Positions 20,024-27,987 of a stretch of DNA of 64,000 nucleotides are shown here, piece after piece. The notes under the pieces were generated by a model, which was not told where the DNA came from, did no database searches, and was given only the letters and a program-made list of their open reading frames with translations. Origin of the DNA: Henningerozyma blattae CBS 6284 (lineage: Eukaryota > Ascomycota > Saccharomycetes > Saccharomycetales > Saccharomycetaceae). Every line of letters begins with the position of its first letter. The stretch's first letter is position 1. Where the stretch lies: contig NC_020185.1 in assembly GCF_000315915.1 (NCBI RefSeq), forward strand, positions 1,612,001 through 1,676,000, read 5' to 3'. The position numbers and the translations under genes are program-made.

Positions 20024-20600
20024 ATTCTTTGAAGTAAAAAGCCAATTGTTTCTATTTTTTTCAATATATATAAAGAAATTGAAAATAATTAAGTTCTAAA
20101 GCCTGTACTTAAAAAATAAAAGGTAAGTATGAACTGGAGATAATAGTTTTGTATATTATTAAATATTGACCCTTTTTTATTTGAAAATCATTTATTATAT
20201 TTTTTTTCTTCGTATATTTCAATTTGTGTCGTTTTCCGAAAAGGGAAAAACAAAAACGTTTAAACTGTAGAATAACTTTAAATTTATAATTTTATTTAAA
20301 AAATTATTTATTTTTTAATTTTTTTGTTTCCTCACTGTAAAACATTTGAAGCATAAAACTAACAAATTGAAATAACTTCATGCTTGTATGAACAATAATG
20401 AATTGTATTGATAAATGCTTGGATATATCACGTGATTTGTGTTTTTTTCCTCGTGCATATACGCATCATATAAAGGATTTAAGATTTTAAATAGTTGTAT
20501 ATATTGATTAGAAGATATAAGATAGAAAATAAACAACTAGCATATACAGAGGGACTACACCAACCTATATGCACCTCTCTTTAGTATAGCAGAAATTAAA
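20024..20600. other. Divergent SMK1/IMG1 promoter region
   Basis: A 577-base region between SMK1 (left) and IMG1 (right). It contains the MSE at 20222-20230, a CACGTG box at 20429-20434 within ATCACGTGAT, and a very AT-rich middle (20275-20335). It is also where the gene order switches from a chromosome II/XVI-type block to a III/XIV-type block in S. cerevisiae terms. Confidence 0.6.
20222..20230 (-). promoter_or_regulatory. Middle sporulation element (MSE) of SMK1
   Basis: On the minus strand the sequence is GACACAAAT, a full match to the Ndt80 site gNCRCAAAW. It lies about 200 bases upstream of the SMK1 start, where MSEs of middle-meiotic genes usually sit. A second weaker copy (AACACAAAT on the minus strand) is near 20435. 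Confidence 0.7.
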
Positions 20601-21089
20601 ATGTTTAATCTTCAAACAATCTGTAAGAGATGTTATCAGCTTCCAAGTAAAGCTGGAGCTAAAAAATTAATAAAAGTTTATCCACCTTTAACACCAAAAC
20701 ATGCATCATTTTCCAAGATTATGCAGAAATTATCAGAAAAACATTTGAATACAAAATTAGATACAACTGAAGAAAAGAGGAAGTTAGTTCAAAACTTAAG
20801 AGCGGGGGATGTTGTACGTATAACAGCAAATAACTCATATAATAATTTTGTTGGGTATGTTTTAGGCGTTAAAAGAAATTTCATGAAAGAAGATACAATG
20901 GTTGTCTTAAGAAATCAAATCGGTAAGAATTATGTTAATGTACGACTACCTATATTTAGTCCAAATATTGAAAGGATTGATGTTATTCAAAAACAAAAAT
21001 TGAAATTGAAGAACGGTAGACAGCCAAGAAAGCATAATTTCATTCAAGGAACAAAGATAGATACTGGTTCAATTGAAAGAAGAAAATGA
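20601..21089 (+). CDS. IMG1: Mitochondrial large-subunit ribosomal protein bL19m (Img1)
   Basis: Img1 is the bL19 homologue of the yeast mitochondrial large ribosomal subunit, needed for mitochondrial translation and respiratory growth. The 162-residue protein is close to the S. cerevisiae length (169). The first 30 residues are basic and lack acidic residues, as expected for import. The conserved bL19 core is NLRAGDVVRITANNSYNNF-VGYVLGVKRN, then VVLRNQIGKNYVNVRLPIFSPNIERIDV, ending with a basic tail and RRK. The next subtilisin-like gene (RRT12 type) is its neighbour in S. cerevisiae too; here RCF2 is between them. A Puf3-type motif follows the stop codon. Confidence 0.93.
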   Translation: MFNLQTICKRCYQLPSKAGAKKLIKVYPPLTPKHASFSKIMQKLSEKHLNTKLDTTEEKRKLVQNLRAGDVVRITANNSYNNFVGYVLGVKRNFMKEDTMVVLRNQIGKNYVNVRLPIFSPNIERIDVIQKQKLKLKNGRQPRKHNFIQGTKIDTGSIERRK

Positions 21090-21514
21090 AGAGTAAAATG
21101 TAGACGGCAACTGTAAATAAATTATACATAGCATAATGTAATCTAACACAATAAATATTCCACGAATAAAATAAATACAGCGTTTTTATTATCTTATTAC
21201 CATTATTTAAGCGAACTTAAGCAAAATACATGTACAGTTATTTTATATATATATATGAAGTACAAGCGTGCAATTGAAATCAACAGAAATCTATTTAGTT
21301 AAACGTACATATCATACAGGAAAGGATAAAAGTGATAAATAAAAGTCCCTCCTTTAGAAACCATAGTAGTTTTTTTTTTATTTTTTTTAATGAAAATTCG
21401 TGAATATAGGAAATGAAGTTTCGTTACAAGAGAGGAAATAATCACGGTAGACAAGTAATAGTCACATTGGACAATTAACTGTCACGTTAGAGAAGGAATA
21501 GGCAATAAATATAT
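21090..21514. other. Convergent IMG1/RCF2 3' region
   Basis: A 425-base gap between the ends of two convergent genes, with TA-rich and T-rich tracts (21242-21258, 21369-21389) typical of yeast 3'-end formation. No gene is seen. Confidence 0.5.
21112..21119 (+). promoter_or_regulatory. Puf3-type 3'UTR site after IMG1
   Basis: TGTAAATA begins 23 bases after the IMG1 stop codon. It matches UGUANAUA, bound by Puf3 in mRNAs for mitochondrial biogenesis proteins. The preceding bases do not give the optional C at position -2, so affinity may be moderate. Confidence 0.5.
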
Positions 21515-22195
21515 CTATTTGTACTTGTAAATCTTCGAACTCATACGGTCCTCGGTAGGAACATATACTGGAGAAGCAACTCCTTCCTTCTCTCTCTCTG
21601 ATTTTTCTTCAGCTTCTTTCAACACTTCTTCCCAACGTCTTTGTTCCATTGCCTTATGTTTATTTGGATGTAATTTTTCTTCATACATACTCAAACCAAG
21701 ACCACCTAATAATAAACCAATTGTGACGAACTGAGCGTACATTCTTGCTTGAACAATCTTTTGAGCCTTAGTCATGATCTTGTCTCTGTTAATGACTACC
21801 CACGAAGCCCATAACGAACCTGCCCATAACCCTGTAATGATCTTATATTGGTGTTTACTCAAAGTATCTAATATATTGACCATAGCCGAGTTTTGCCCCT
21901 TAACTTCATTCTTGACCTCATTAATTCTTTCTAATTGTTTACCACTATATTTTTCCTCATCAAATCTGTTGGAGGCTTCTTCTGCGCAGATAGCCATCAA
22001 AGCAGTTGGTGGCATAATAAATATAGCTGTCTTTAACGACCAAGGCATCTTCTTAGGGTTAAACCATGGGTAACGACGAGGCATTAATCTGAACAGAAGC
22101 CCAGAGATGACCAAACCTCCCACACAACCCTGCAAACCACCGATCAACGTCTGACGCTTATTCTCCTCGATTTCTTCAGATGTTAGAAGTTTCAT
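21515..22195 (-). CDS. RCF2: Respiratory supercomplex factor Rcf2 (HIG1 family)
   Basis: Rcf2 is an inner mitochondrial membrane protein that associates with cytochrome c oxidase and helps supercomplex assembly. The 226-residue protein aligns over its whole length with the S. cerevisiae one (224). It starts MKLLTSEEIEENKRQTLIGG, has a first hydrophobic pair around residues 20-70 (with PRRYPWF and ICAEEASNRFDEEKY), and the HIG1 domain around residues 110-175, including GLWAGSLWASWVVI and the highly conserved IMTKAQKIVQARMYAQ. The C-terminus is charged (EKLHPNKHKAMEQRRWEE). It is convergent with IMG1. SMM1 and URK1, its S. cerevisiae chromosome XIV neighbours, follow within 6 kb. Confidence 0.94.
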   Translation of the reverse strand: MKLLTSEEIEENKRQTLIGGLQGCVGGLVISGLLFRLMPRRYPWFNPKKMPWSLKTAIFIMPPTALMAICAEEASNRFDEEKYSGKQLERINEVKNEVKGQNSAMVNILDTLSKHQYKIITGLWAGSLWASWVVINRDKIMTKAQKIVQARMYAQFVTIGLLLGGLGLSMYEEKLHPNKHKAMEQRRWEEVLKEAEEKSEREKEGVASPVYVPTEDRMSSKIYKYK

Positions 22196-22982
22196 TTTAT
22201 TCTTTTTTCCCTTTTTAATAAACAGTGTAAAGTCGGTATAATGTTGTTTAAAACAAATATAAATAAACTACCAGCACTTTAGGTCTGGAACAGAGAGTAC
22301 AAACACTTTAAAAGCAAACTTATATAGTGCCTTTTATGTAATCTAGCAAGTAACCAAAAGAACTATTATATGATATGATTAATAAGACACTCTAGATAAT
22401 TAATAATCTCGTACTGAAAACCTATACGGATATCCAACACAGGTAAGCATAATCAACGAATGATGAAATAAAATGGGTTGGTTAAAAACTAACGTGCTCC
22501 TGGTTAAGTTAAGACAAGAATAATAAAAGAGGAAGAAAAAAAGTTTCAAGCTACTTTTCCTTCAGAATCTTGCTTCAAAGGGTTATCGGGTTTAAACAAA
22601 CTCGTCTAAATTGCCAAAGAAAAACACGCAGTGACTCCATGTTATCACGTGTTTGTCAGCTGAACATTCTCGGAGTTCCTACCGAAGCGGGGTTATTGTT
22701 TTGGGAATGCCGCCATTCCAGTAATCCGGACGCGTCACAAAGTCCAGGTGTCACAATATGGAGGATAATAATGAGATGTAAAATACGAATTTCTTTAGCA
22801 TTACGATGGATAATGAATGCTTTGCAATTACACTGAATACTGGATTGCAATTACAATTAATAGTGCTTTGCCTGACAAGAGGTAGTAAGTAGAGGATGTT
22901 TTGAGTTGGATAAAAGCAAGCTGTAAGAGTGATGGGAAAAGTCTAGTGGTCAAAGAAAGACCCAGCGTATATTTCATTCGAT
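22196..22982. other. Divergent RCF2/RRT12-like promoter region
   Basis: A 787-base region with a CACGTG at 22646-22651 and an MCB-like ACGCGT at 22730-22735. Just right of it a CACAAAG is a near miss to a middle sporulation element. An 88-codon open frame overlaps these sites but begins without an ATG and is not supported as a gene. Confidence 0.5.
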
Positions 22983-24476
22983 ATGCAAGTTGCTATGTTG
23001 TGGATCATGGTCTCGTGTTGGTATATCACAGTCCATGCTCATGAGTTTATTATAGATATTAAAAAACCCATTCCGTGGTTTCTAGAATCACATATAAAGC
23101 CACATTTGAAGAAGCATATGAGCATAGGATCGATGGATAGTTGGTTAGTAGAGATCCCCACAAACCTCATCGATAAGTTTATGGATCTGTCGCATTATTT
23201 GGATATTACCCCCAACGTGGAGGTGATGGCCTTTGAAGATATGCAGATTGATTTCAAAGACAAATATAGAGATGTTAATAAGGATGGAGGCGATTGTGAG
23301 GAGGAGAAATGCAATGAAGAAGAAGAAGAAGAGGAGGAATGGTGTGAAGAATATGATGACGGTGATGAAGAAGAAGAGGAGGAAGGAGAATTTGGACACG
23401 AAAAGTATTCAACCCAATTCAATGCTCCAAGACATTTATCACGAGCCTCAAGAATCACAAAATTGCCCACTGCCAGTAATTTTACATATAACTATTATTA
23501 TCCAAGAGATTATCAAGGAGCTAATGTAACTGTTTATGTTTTGGATTCTGGAATACGTATGGATCATCCTGAATTTGAAGGACGGATCCTTGAAGCTTAT
23601 GATTTTACAGATTCCGGGGTTGGTGATAATTATGGTCATGGTACAAGTGTTGCAGGGATCATTGGATCCAAAACATATGGGGTAGCTAAAAACGTTAATC
23701 TCATAGATATAAAAGTTTTGAATAATAAGGGTAAGGGGAATGTTTTCAGTATTTTGCAAGGTTTACAATTCATTACAAAACATTGTGAAGAAAATACAAA
23801 CGGTAATTGTATCATTAATGCTTCTTTAGGTGCTATCAATATTCAAATATTGAATAAGGCATTTGAAGAAGTTCATAACGCAGGTATACCTGTTATTTGT
23901 GCGGCAGGTAATAATGCAGTCAACGCTTGTTGGATTACACCTGCTGGTTCGAAAGGTGTATTCACAGTAGGTTCATTTGATGATAGAGATGATACAATTG
24001 CCACTTTCTCCAATTGGGGTCGTTGTGTTGATATGATGGCACCGGGTGTATATGTGAGAACTTTATTATATACAAATCAAAAGGGAAGTAGAGAAAGTTC
24101 AGGTACTTCTGTCTCGACACCAATTGTTACGGGTCTAGCGGCTATATTATTGTCTAAGGGAGTCCCCAAGGAAAATCTTTACGATGAGATTAGAAAAATG
24201 GGGTCTAGAGATTTATTAAGAAATAAAGAATTTTCAAGGTTACCAGGAACTCCAAATTTAATTGTAAATATAGGTCCCCAAAAGGAAGATGATGTTTATC
24301 CAGATGACGCTTACATAGATGAGGAAAGACGTTACACTACACCTGCCACATTTGTCGATACATTAAATCAAAAGAAAAGAATTCATTTTACAGATAATTA
24401 TGATTTAGTAATGAGTAAATTCAAATTTAAAATGCAAGATTTAAAACTAAATCATTTGAAAAAAATTATAATATAA
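22983..24476 (+). CDS. RRT12: Secreted subtilisin-like protease, Rrt12/Osw3 type
   Basis: A subtilase of the proteinase K class resembling S. cerevisiae Rrt12 (491 residues; here 497), a sporulation protein linked to the dityrosine spore-wall layer. Residues 1-19 form a signal peptide ending near VHAHEF. A propeptide follows to about residue 150, then the catalytic domain with Asp188 (YVLDSGI), His219 (GHGTSVAG), oxyanion Asn310 (CAAGNN) and Ser376 (SGTSVSTP): the full triad is present, so it should be active. The propeptide carries an unusual acidic block, residues 102-140, mostly Glu/Asp. In S. cerevisiae IMG1 and RRT12 are adjacent. The related Prb1 and Ysp3 are less likely given this context. 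Confidence 0.85.
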   Translation: MQVAMLWIMVSCWYITVHAHEFIIDIKKPIPWFLESHIKPHLKKHMSIGSMDSWLVEIPTNLIDKFMDLSHYLDITPNVEVMAFEDMQIDFKDKYRDVNKDGGDCEEEKCNEEEEEEEEWCEEYDDGDEEEEEEGEFGHEKYSTQFNAPRHLSRASRITKLPTASNFTYNYYYPRDYQGANVTVYVLDSGIRMDHPEFEGRILEAYDFTDSGVGDNYGHGTSVAGIIGSKTYGVAKNVNLIDIKVLNNKGKGNVFSILQGLQFITKHCEENTNGNCIINASLGAINIQILNKAFEEVHNAGIPVICAAGNNAVNACWITPAGSKGVFTVGSFDDRDDTIATFSNWGRCVDMMAPGVYVRTLLYTNQKGSRESSGTSVSTPIVTGLAAILLSKGVPKENLYDEIRKMGSRDLLRNKEFSRLPGTPNLIVNIGPQKEDDVYPDDAYIDEERRYTTPATFVDTLNQKKRIHFTDNYDLVMSKFKFKMQDLKLNHLKKIII

Positions 24477-24696
24477 ATTTAAAGTTTCATTTGTCATCGT
24501 TTTGTTTTAATTCATATATAGTACAATACATAATAATACTCCTTTCTATTTTTACACATTTTATTTTATTATCAAAATTTTATTATTCGTCAAACTTTTT
24601 GTTTCTTAGTAGAAGGTTTTTTAACTTCAGATTCATTCATTGTTTGTCTCTTTAAATTTTGAGATTGGCGTGATTTTTCATCTGCAGCAATCTTTT
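24477..24696. other. RRT12-like/SMM1 convergent 3' region including displaced SMM1 tail
   Basis: On the minus strand positions 24696-24590 keep an open frame that looks like the missing SMM1 C-terminal tail. The remaining bases (24477-24589) are AT-rich 3' sequence. Confidence 0.6.
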
Positions 24697-25731
24697 TTAA
24701 TTTTTTTCCTCTTTTCGACATTCTTCTAAATAATCAGTAGGATCATTTATTAATTCACCTTTATCATCGATTTGTTCTTTAACATAATTAATCTCTTTAG
24801 ATGTCTTGCATCGTGTAAATAATTGGAAAAATTTAGATTTACCAGGAACAATTCTAGTCAACATATATTTTGTATTGCCTACATGATTATCAAACTGTTC
24901 TGCAATGGAAAGATATTCTTTACATGTTAAAAACCATGGTAATGGAGTTTCATTGAAAACTGATGGGTTAGATTCGGCATTTTCTGCAATCATACCACCT
25001 AATTCATTACCAAATCCTAGCTCTTGACGAAGATTTTCAAAATGAGTTCTATTAGATATAGCACCATTCATTATTAGTGATACATTGTTTTTTTTACAAA
25101 TTTTATTTATTGTCTGTAAATAATCTCTAATTGGTGCTTCTCTATTACGCATAGGAGTTGTACGACAATGAACAGTAAGATTAGCTATCCCAGTTTGACA
25201 AATTTTTTCAACTAATTCAATAGTGGATTGTTCATCTTCTAATATTCTAATCTTCACACTGATTGGTTTATTATATGGTTTACCAACTTTTTCAACTAAT
25301 TCACTTAATATAGAACATAATTTTTCTGGTGTTTTCAATAGAGCTGCACCCATTCCTGAATGGATAGAAAAATGTTTGGGGCAGCCTGCATTAATATCAA
25401 TACCATCAACTTCATTTATAACTATTTTAGCTGCTTCTACAGCAAGAGTTGGATCTGAAGTACCCATTTGAAAAATCAATTTATTTTTCTCTAACTTTGG
25501 ATAAGTTCTAAAGACGACTGTAGATGGTTTCTTATCATTAGAAGATGGGATAACAAAATCAATAGTGTTCAATTTCGTATTAGTTTCTTTTTGGCATTGG
25601 ATTAACTTTTTATCTACTATTTCTGGTGACCAAACAAGATCAGCCCCATGTTTTAATGCTAATAGTCTTGTAGGTAATTCCCCTGCTCGTACCATAGGAG
25701 CAAGCACCAGCTTCCCAGCATATGTAACCAT
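24697..25731 (-). CDS. SMM1: tRNA-dihydrouridine synthase Dus2 (Smm1), C-terminus frameshifted
   Basis: Dus2 reduces uridine 20 of cytoplasmic tRNAs to dihydrouridine using FMN and NADPH. The N-terminus MVTYAGKLVLAPMVRAGELP is nearly identical to the S. cerevisiae protein (384 residues). Active Cys117 is in INAGCPKHFSIHSGMGAALL; HCRTTPMRNREAP and NGAISNR are the substrate/flavin blocks. The open frame stops at residue 344 right after EECRKEEKN, where a TAA follows a seven-A run (plus-strand 24701-24707). In the adjacent frame, 35 or so more codons to 24590 give a Lys-rich tail ending KKPSTKKQKV, matching the S. cerevisiae tail. So the true gene probably ends at 24590; either one A is missing or the ribosome shifts. 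The catalytic part is intact. Confidence 0.93.
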   Translation of the reverse strand: MVTYAGKLVLAPMVRAGELPTRLLALKHGADLVWSPEIVDKKLIQCQKETNTKLNTIDFVIPSSNDKKPSTVVFRTYPKLEKNKLIFQMGTSDPTLAVEAAKIVINEVDGIDINAGCPKHFSIHSGMGAALLKTPEKLCSILSELVEKVGKPYNKPISVKIRILEDEQSTIELVEKICQTGIANLTVHCRTTPMRNREAPIRDYLQTINKICKKNNVSLIMNGAISNRTHFENLRQELGFGNELGGMIAENAESNPSVFNETPLPWFLTCKEYLSIAEQFDNHVGNTKYMLTRIVPGKSKFFQLFTRCKTSKEINYVKEQIDDKGELINDPTDYLEECRKEEKN

Positions 25732-26091
25732 TTTATATTGTTAAAAAAAAAAACTTGAATGAGTTAGTTAATGATTTATATACTAAATAATAAGTTTATC
25801 GAAGCTTATCAGGTTTGTCTTTTAAAAAAATTTACTAAGTTTTAAAACTTTTCAAGCTCATCGCTTATTAAATTTGATGATTCGCTTTTCTGGAACGTTA
25901 TAATACAAATACTAGAATGACAGAAAAATACAACCAATTTAGCAGGTAATATGAAAATAAACGTTTGAAAAGAGAAAATTAATTTTTATAGATATAATAT
26001 GACTATAAACGTTTATTCTATTATTTTTTTAGTTTTATATATAAGCATTTACTTTTAATCGGGACGAGTATAGATAAATCTCAACAAAACT
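25732..26091. other. SMM1 promoter / URK1 3' region
   Basis: A 360-base gap between two minus-strand genes. Apart from the PAC box at 25855-25864 and AT-rich tracts I see nothing else. Confidence 0.5.
25855..25864 (-). promoter_or_regulatory. PAC element before SMM1
   Basis: The minus strand reads GCGATGAGCT, a match to PAC (GCGATGAGMT), about 125 bases before the SMM1 start. PAC typically marks ribosome and tRNA biogenesis genes, which fits a tRNA-modifying enzyme. URK1's 3' end is on the other side, so no competing promoter exists here. Confidence 0.6.
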
Positions 26092-27594
26092 TCAGCAACC
26101 AAAATATTTTACATCCACAAATCTTTTCAATGCCCATTGTTTATTACCATCATGGATATCTTTGTTGGATACTAAATGAGCAACAAATATATTAATTTTG
26201 TCACCAAATGCATTTAATATCCGTTTAATCCCAACTTCAGTGGCCATATAAAGTACAATGGTGATATTCTCTATTTTAACATCATGATCCAATAATACAC
26301 GAATTGCCATAATTATTGATGTTCCTGTAATAATCTGTGATTCCATTAAATAAACTTGTTTAAATTGGCTTATGTTAGGTGCTAGATATTCACAATGTAA
26401 TTGCGGTTCACCAGTTTTAGAATCCGATTGAATCAATATTTTACTTACAGAAATATTTGGGATTGTTTTTTTTAAAGAATGCATAAAGCAATCTCCAGAA
26501 GGAATAATATTAACTGCAGTAATTTGATCGAATCTACAAAGAATTTGATCAGCTAGTTGATGGCCATTTTGAGTCTCAATAGATACTTTAGATGTATATG
26601 ACATATGATCTAATACTTTAGACAATAATATAGATGCAATACGATCAAAATAAAAAATAAAATCTGCACGACTTAAGTTTTTGTTTAATAGCATCGTTTT
26701 TAATGATCTAATTTGGTGTCCTTTGTTTAATTGATGCACTACGGGTATTTCATTGATCAATCTAGTATCAGAAAGACCTAAATGAATCAACTCTTTCAAA
26801 TGTTGTTTTGATTTTAATTCCAGCTTAGTTTTTATATGAGTAATTAGTAAATTAACTGCTACTGTATTGTCCCCAGTTGATGGTATTATAACATCTGCAT
26901 TGTGTAAAGTTTGTCTTACATATTTTATAGTGTTTGGTCTTACAAATTTTTGCCAAGAGATCAAACAGCCTTCTAAGTCTCTACCCCTTGAAATAATGTC
27001 TCTTGTTAATCTTCTTGCTAAACAAACATCAAGATCGGCATCTACATATATTTTCAAATCCATAAGGTCTAGCAATCTTCTATCAAAAAGACCATAAATA
27101 CCTTCTATCACAATAACACTTGCAGCATATATCGTGATGCTTTGGTCTGGAACACGGTTATGTTCAACAAAATTATATTTGGGTATAACTGTTTTACGCC
27201 CCTCTTTCAGATTTAAAAGGCATTCATATGCTAAATCCAAATCAATGGCAGCAGGATCATCAAAATCAAAATTGTTATTAAATGCTAGTTGACGTTCTTC
27301 TGGAGATAAAGGGTTATAGAAATTATCTAATGAAATAAGTACAGTCCAAGGTACATTTATTGATGACACAATTTTTGCAGCAACACTAGTTTTACCAGAA
27401 CCAGAAGCTCCTCCAATTCCAATAATGTAAGGCTTGGTCCAAGGAGGCATATATTTAGACTCCACAGATTCGGTTAAAGAACTTTCTGAAGTATTTGTGG
27501 TGTCTATGCTATCTGTGTCAAGGTCATTGGTTGAACTCTCCTGAGAGGAGATAGTAGAGATTGGGTAATCATCGTCCATTGGCATTATTGACAT
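26092..27594 (-). CDS. URK1: Uridine/cytidine kinase Urk1
   Basis: Phosphorylates uridine and cytidine to UMP and CMP in pyrimidine salvage. The 500-residue protein matches the S. cerevisiae enzyme (501). The Walker A loop is GIGGASGSGKTS (residues ~59-70), followed by SLDNFYNPL, NFDFDDPAAIDLDL, and the acceptor-site region IVIEGIYGLFDRRL and RRLTRDIISRGRD. The C-terminal half is a uracil-phosphoribosyltransferase-like domain with ESQIITGTSIIMAIRVLLDH, typical of eukaryotic uridine kinases. The first 50 residues are acidic/Ser-rich and variable. SMM1, URK1 and PRP2 are close together on S. cerevisiae chromosome XIV as well. It is divergent from PRP2 across 393 bases. Confidence 0.96.
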   Translation of the reverse strand: MSIMPMDDDYPISTISSQESSTNDLDTDSIDTTNTSESSLTESVESKYMPPWTKPYIIGIGGASGSGKTSVAAKIVSSINVPWTVLISLDNFYNPLSPEERQLAFNNNFDFDDPAAIDLDLAYECLLNLKEGRKTVIPKYNFVEHNRVPDQSITIYAASVIVIEGIYGLFDRRLLDLMDLKIYVDADLDVCLARRLTRDIISRGRDLEGCLISWQKFVRPNTIKYVRQTLHNADVIIPSTGDNTVAVNLLITHIKTKLELKSKQHLKELIHLGLSDTRLINEIPVVHQLNKGHQIRSLKTMLLNKNLSRADFIFYFDRIASILLSKVLDHMSYTSKVSIETQNGHQLADQILCRFDQITAVNIIPSGDCFMHSLKKTIPNISVSKILIQSDSKTGEPQLHCEYLAPNISQFKQVYLMESQIITGTSIIMAIRVLLDHDVKIENITIVLYMATEVGIKRILNAFGDKINIFVAHLVSNKDIHDGNKQWALKRFVDVKYFGC

Positions 27595-27987
27595 ATGAAG
27601 TCTTGATATAGCCCTTTTACCAATAAATTCTCAATAAACACACCACTACTACTTCTCAAAATTGTTTTAGACAAGGTTATCAATTGTAGCAACATCCTTA
27701 ATCTCGAATAAAATTATTATAGAATTAAAAAATACTAGCAGTAACATCTTTTTCTTAAAAAAATCACTATAACCAAAAAAGATTCAAAACGAAATTTTTC
27801 CTAAGTTGTTTTAAAGTTCCGGAATAATAATAAAACTATAATTGGAAAAAATAACGTTTAGTCTGATGAGTATCGTAATAAAGTAGTGAGACTAAGAGAA
27901 TGTGGGAATATCGAATTTAAAGAGAATCTAGAAAACTCAGAAATAAACCAAAAAAAAAAAAGAAAAGAAGGAAAAAGAGATATAGAA
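27595..27987. other. Divergent URK1/PRP2 promoter with two short upstream ORFs
   Basis: This region holds the promoters of URK1 (left) and PRP2 (right). Two tiny open frames precede PRP2: 27866-27886 (six codons) and 27900-27920 (six codons). Otherwise it is AT-rich with no other motif I would claim. Confidence 0.5.

Noticed and set aside
20225..20436. Possible point centromere: ATCACGTGAT (CDEI-like), AT-rich spacer, then TTTTTGTTTTTCCC and TTTTCGGAAAA
   Set aside because: The spacer is roughly 170-190 bases, longer than the usual 78-86 base CDEII, and the central CCG expected in CDEIII is not in the right place. Motif resemblance only.
22570..22836. 88-codon plus-strand open frame between RCF2 and the RRT12-like gene
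   Set aside because: Begins at a non-ATG codon, overlaps promoter motifs, and shows no family resemblance.
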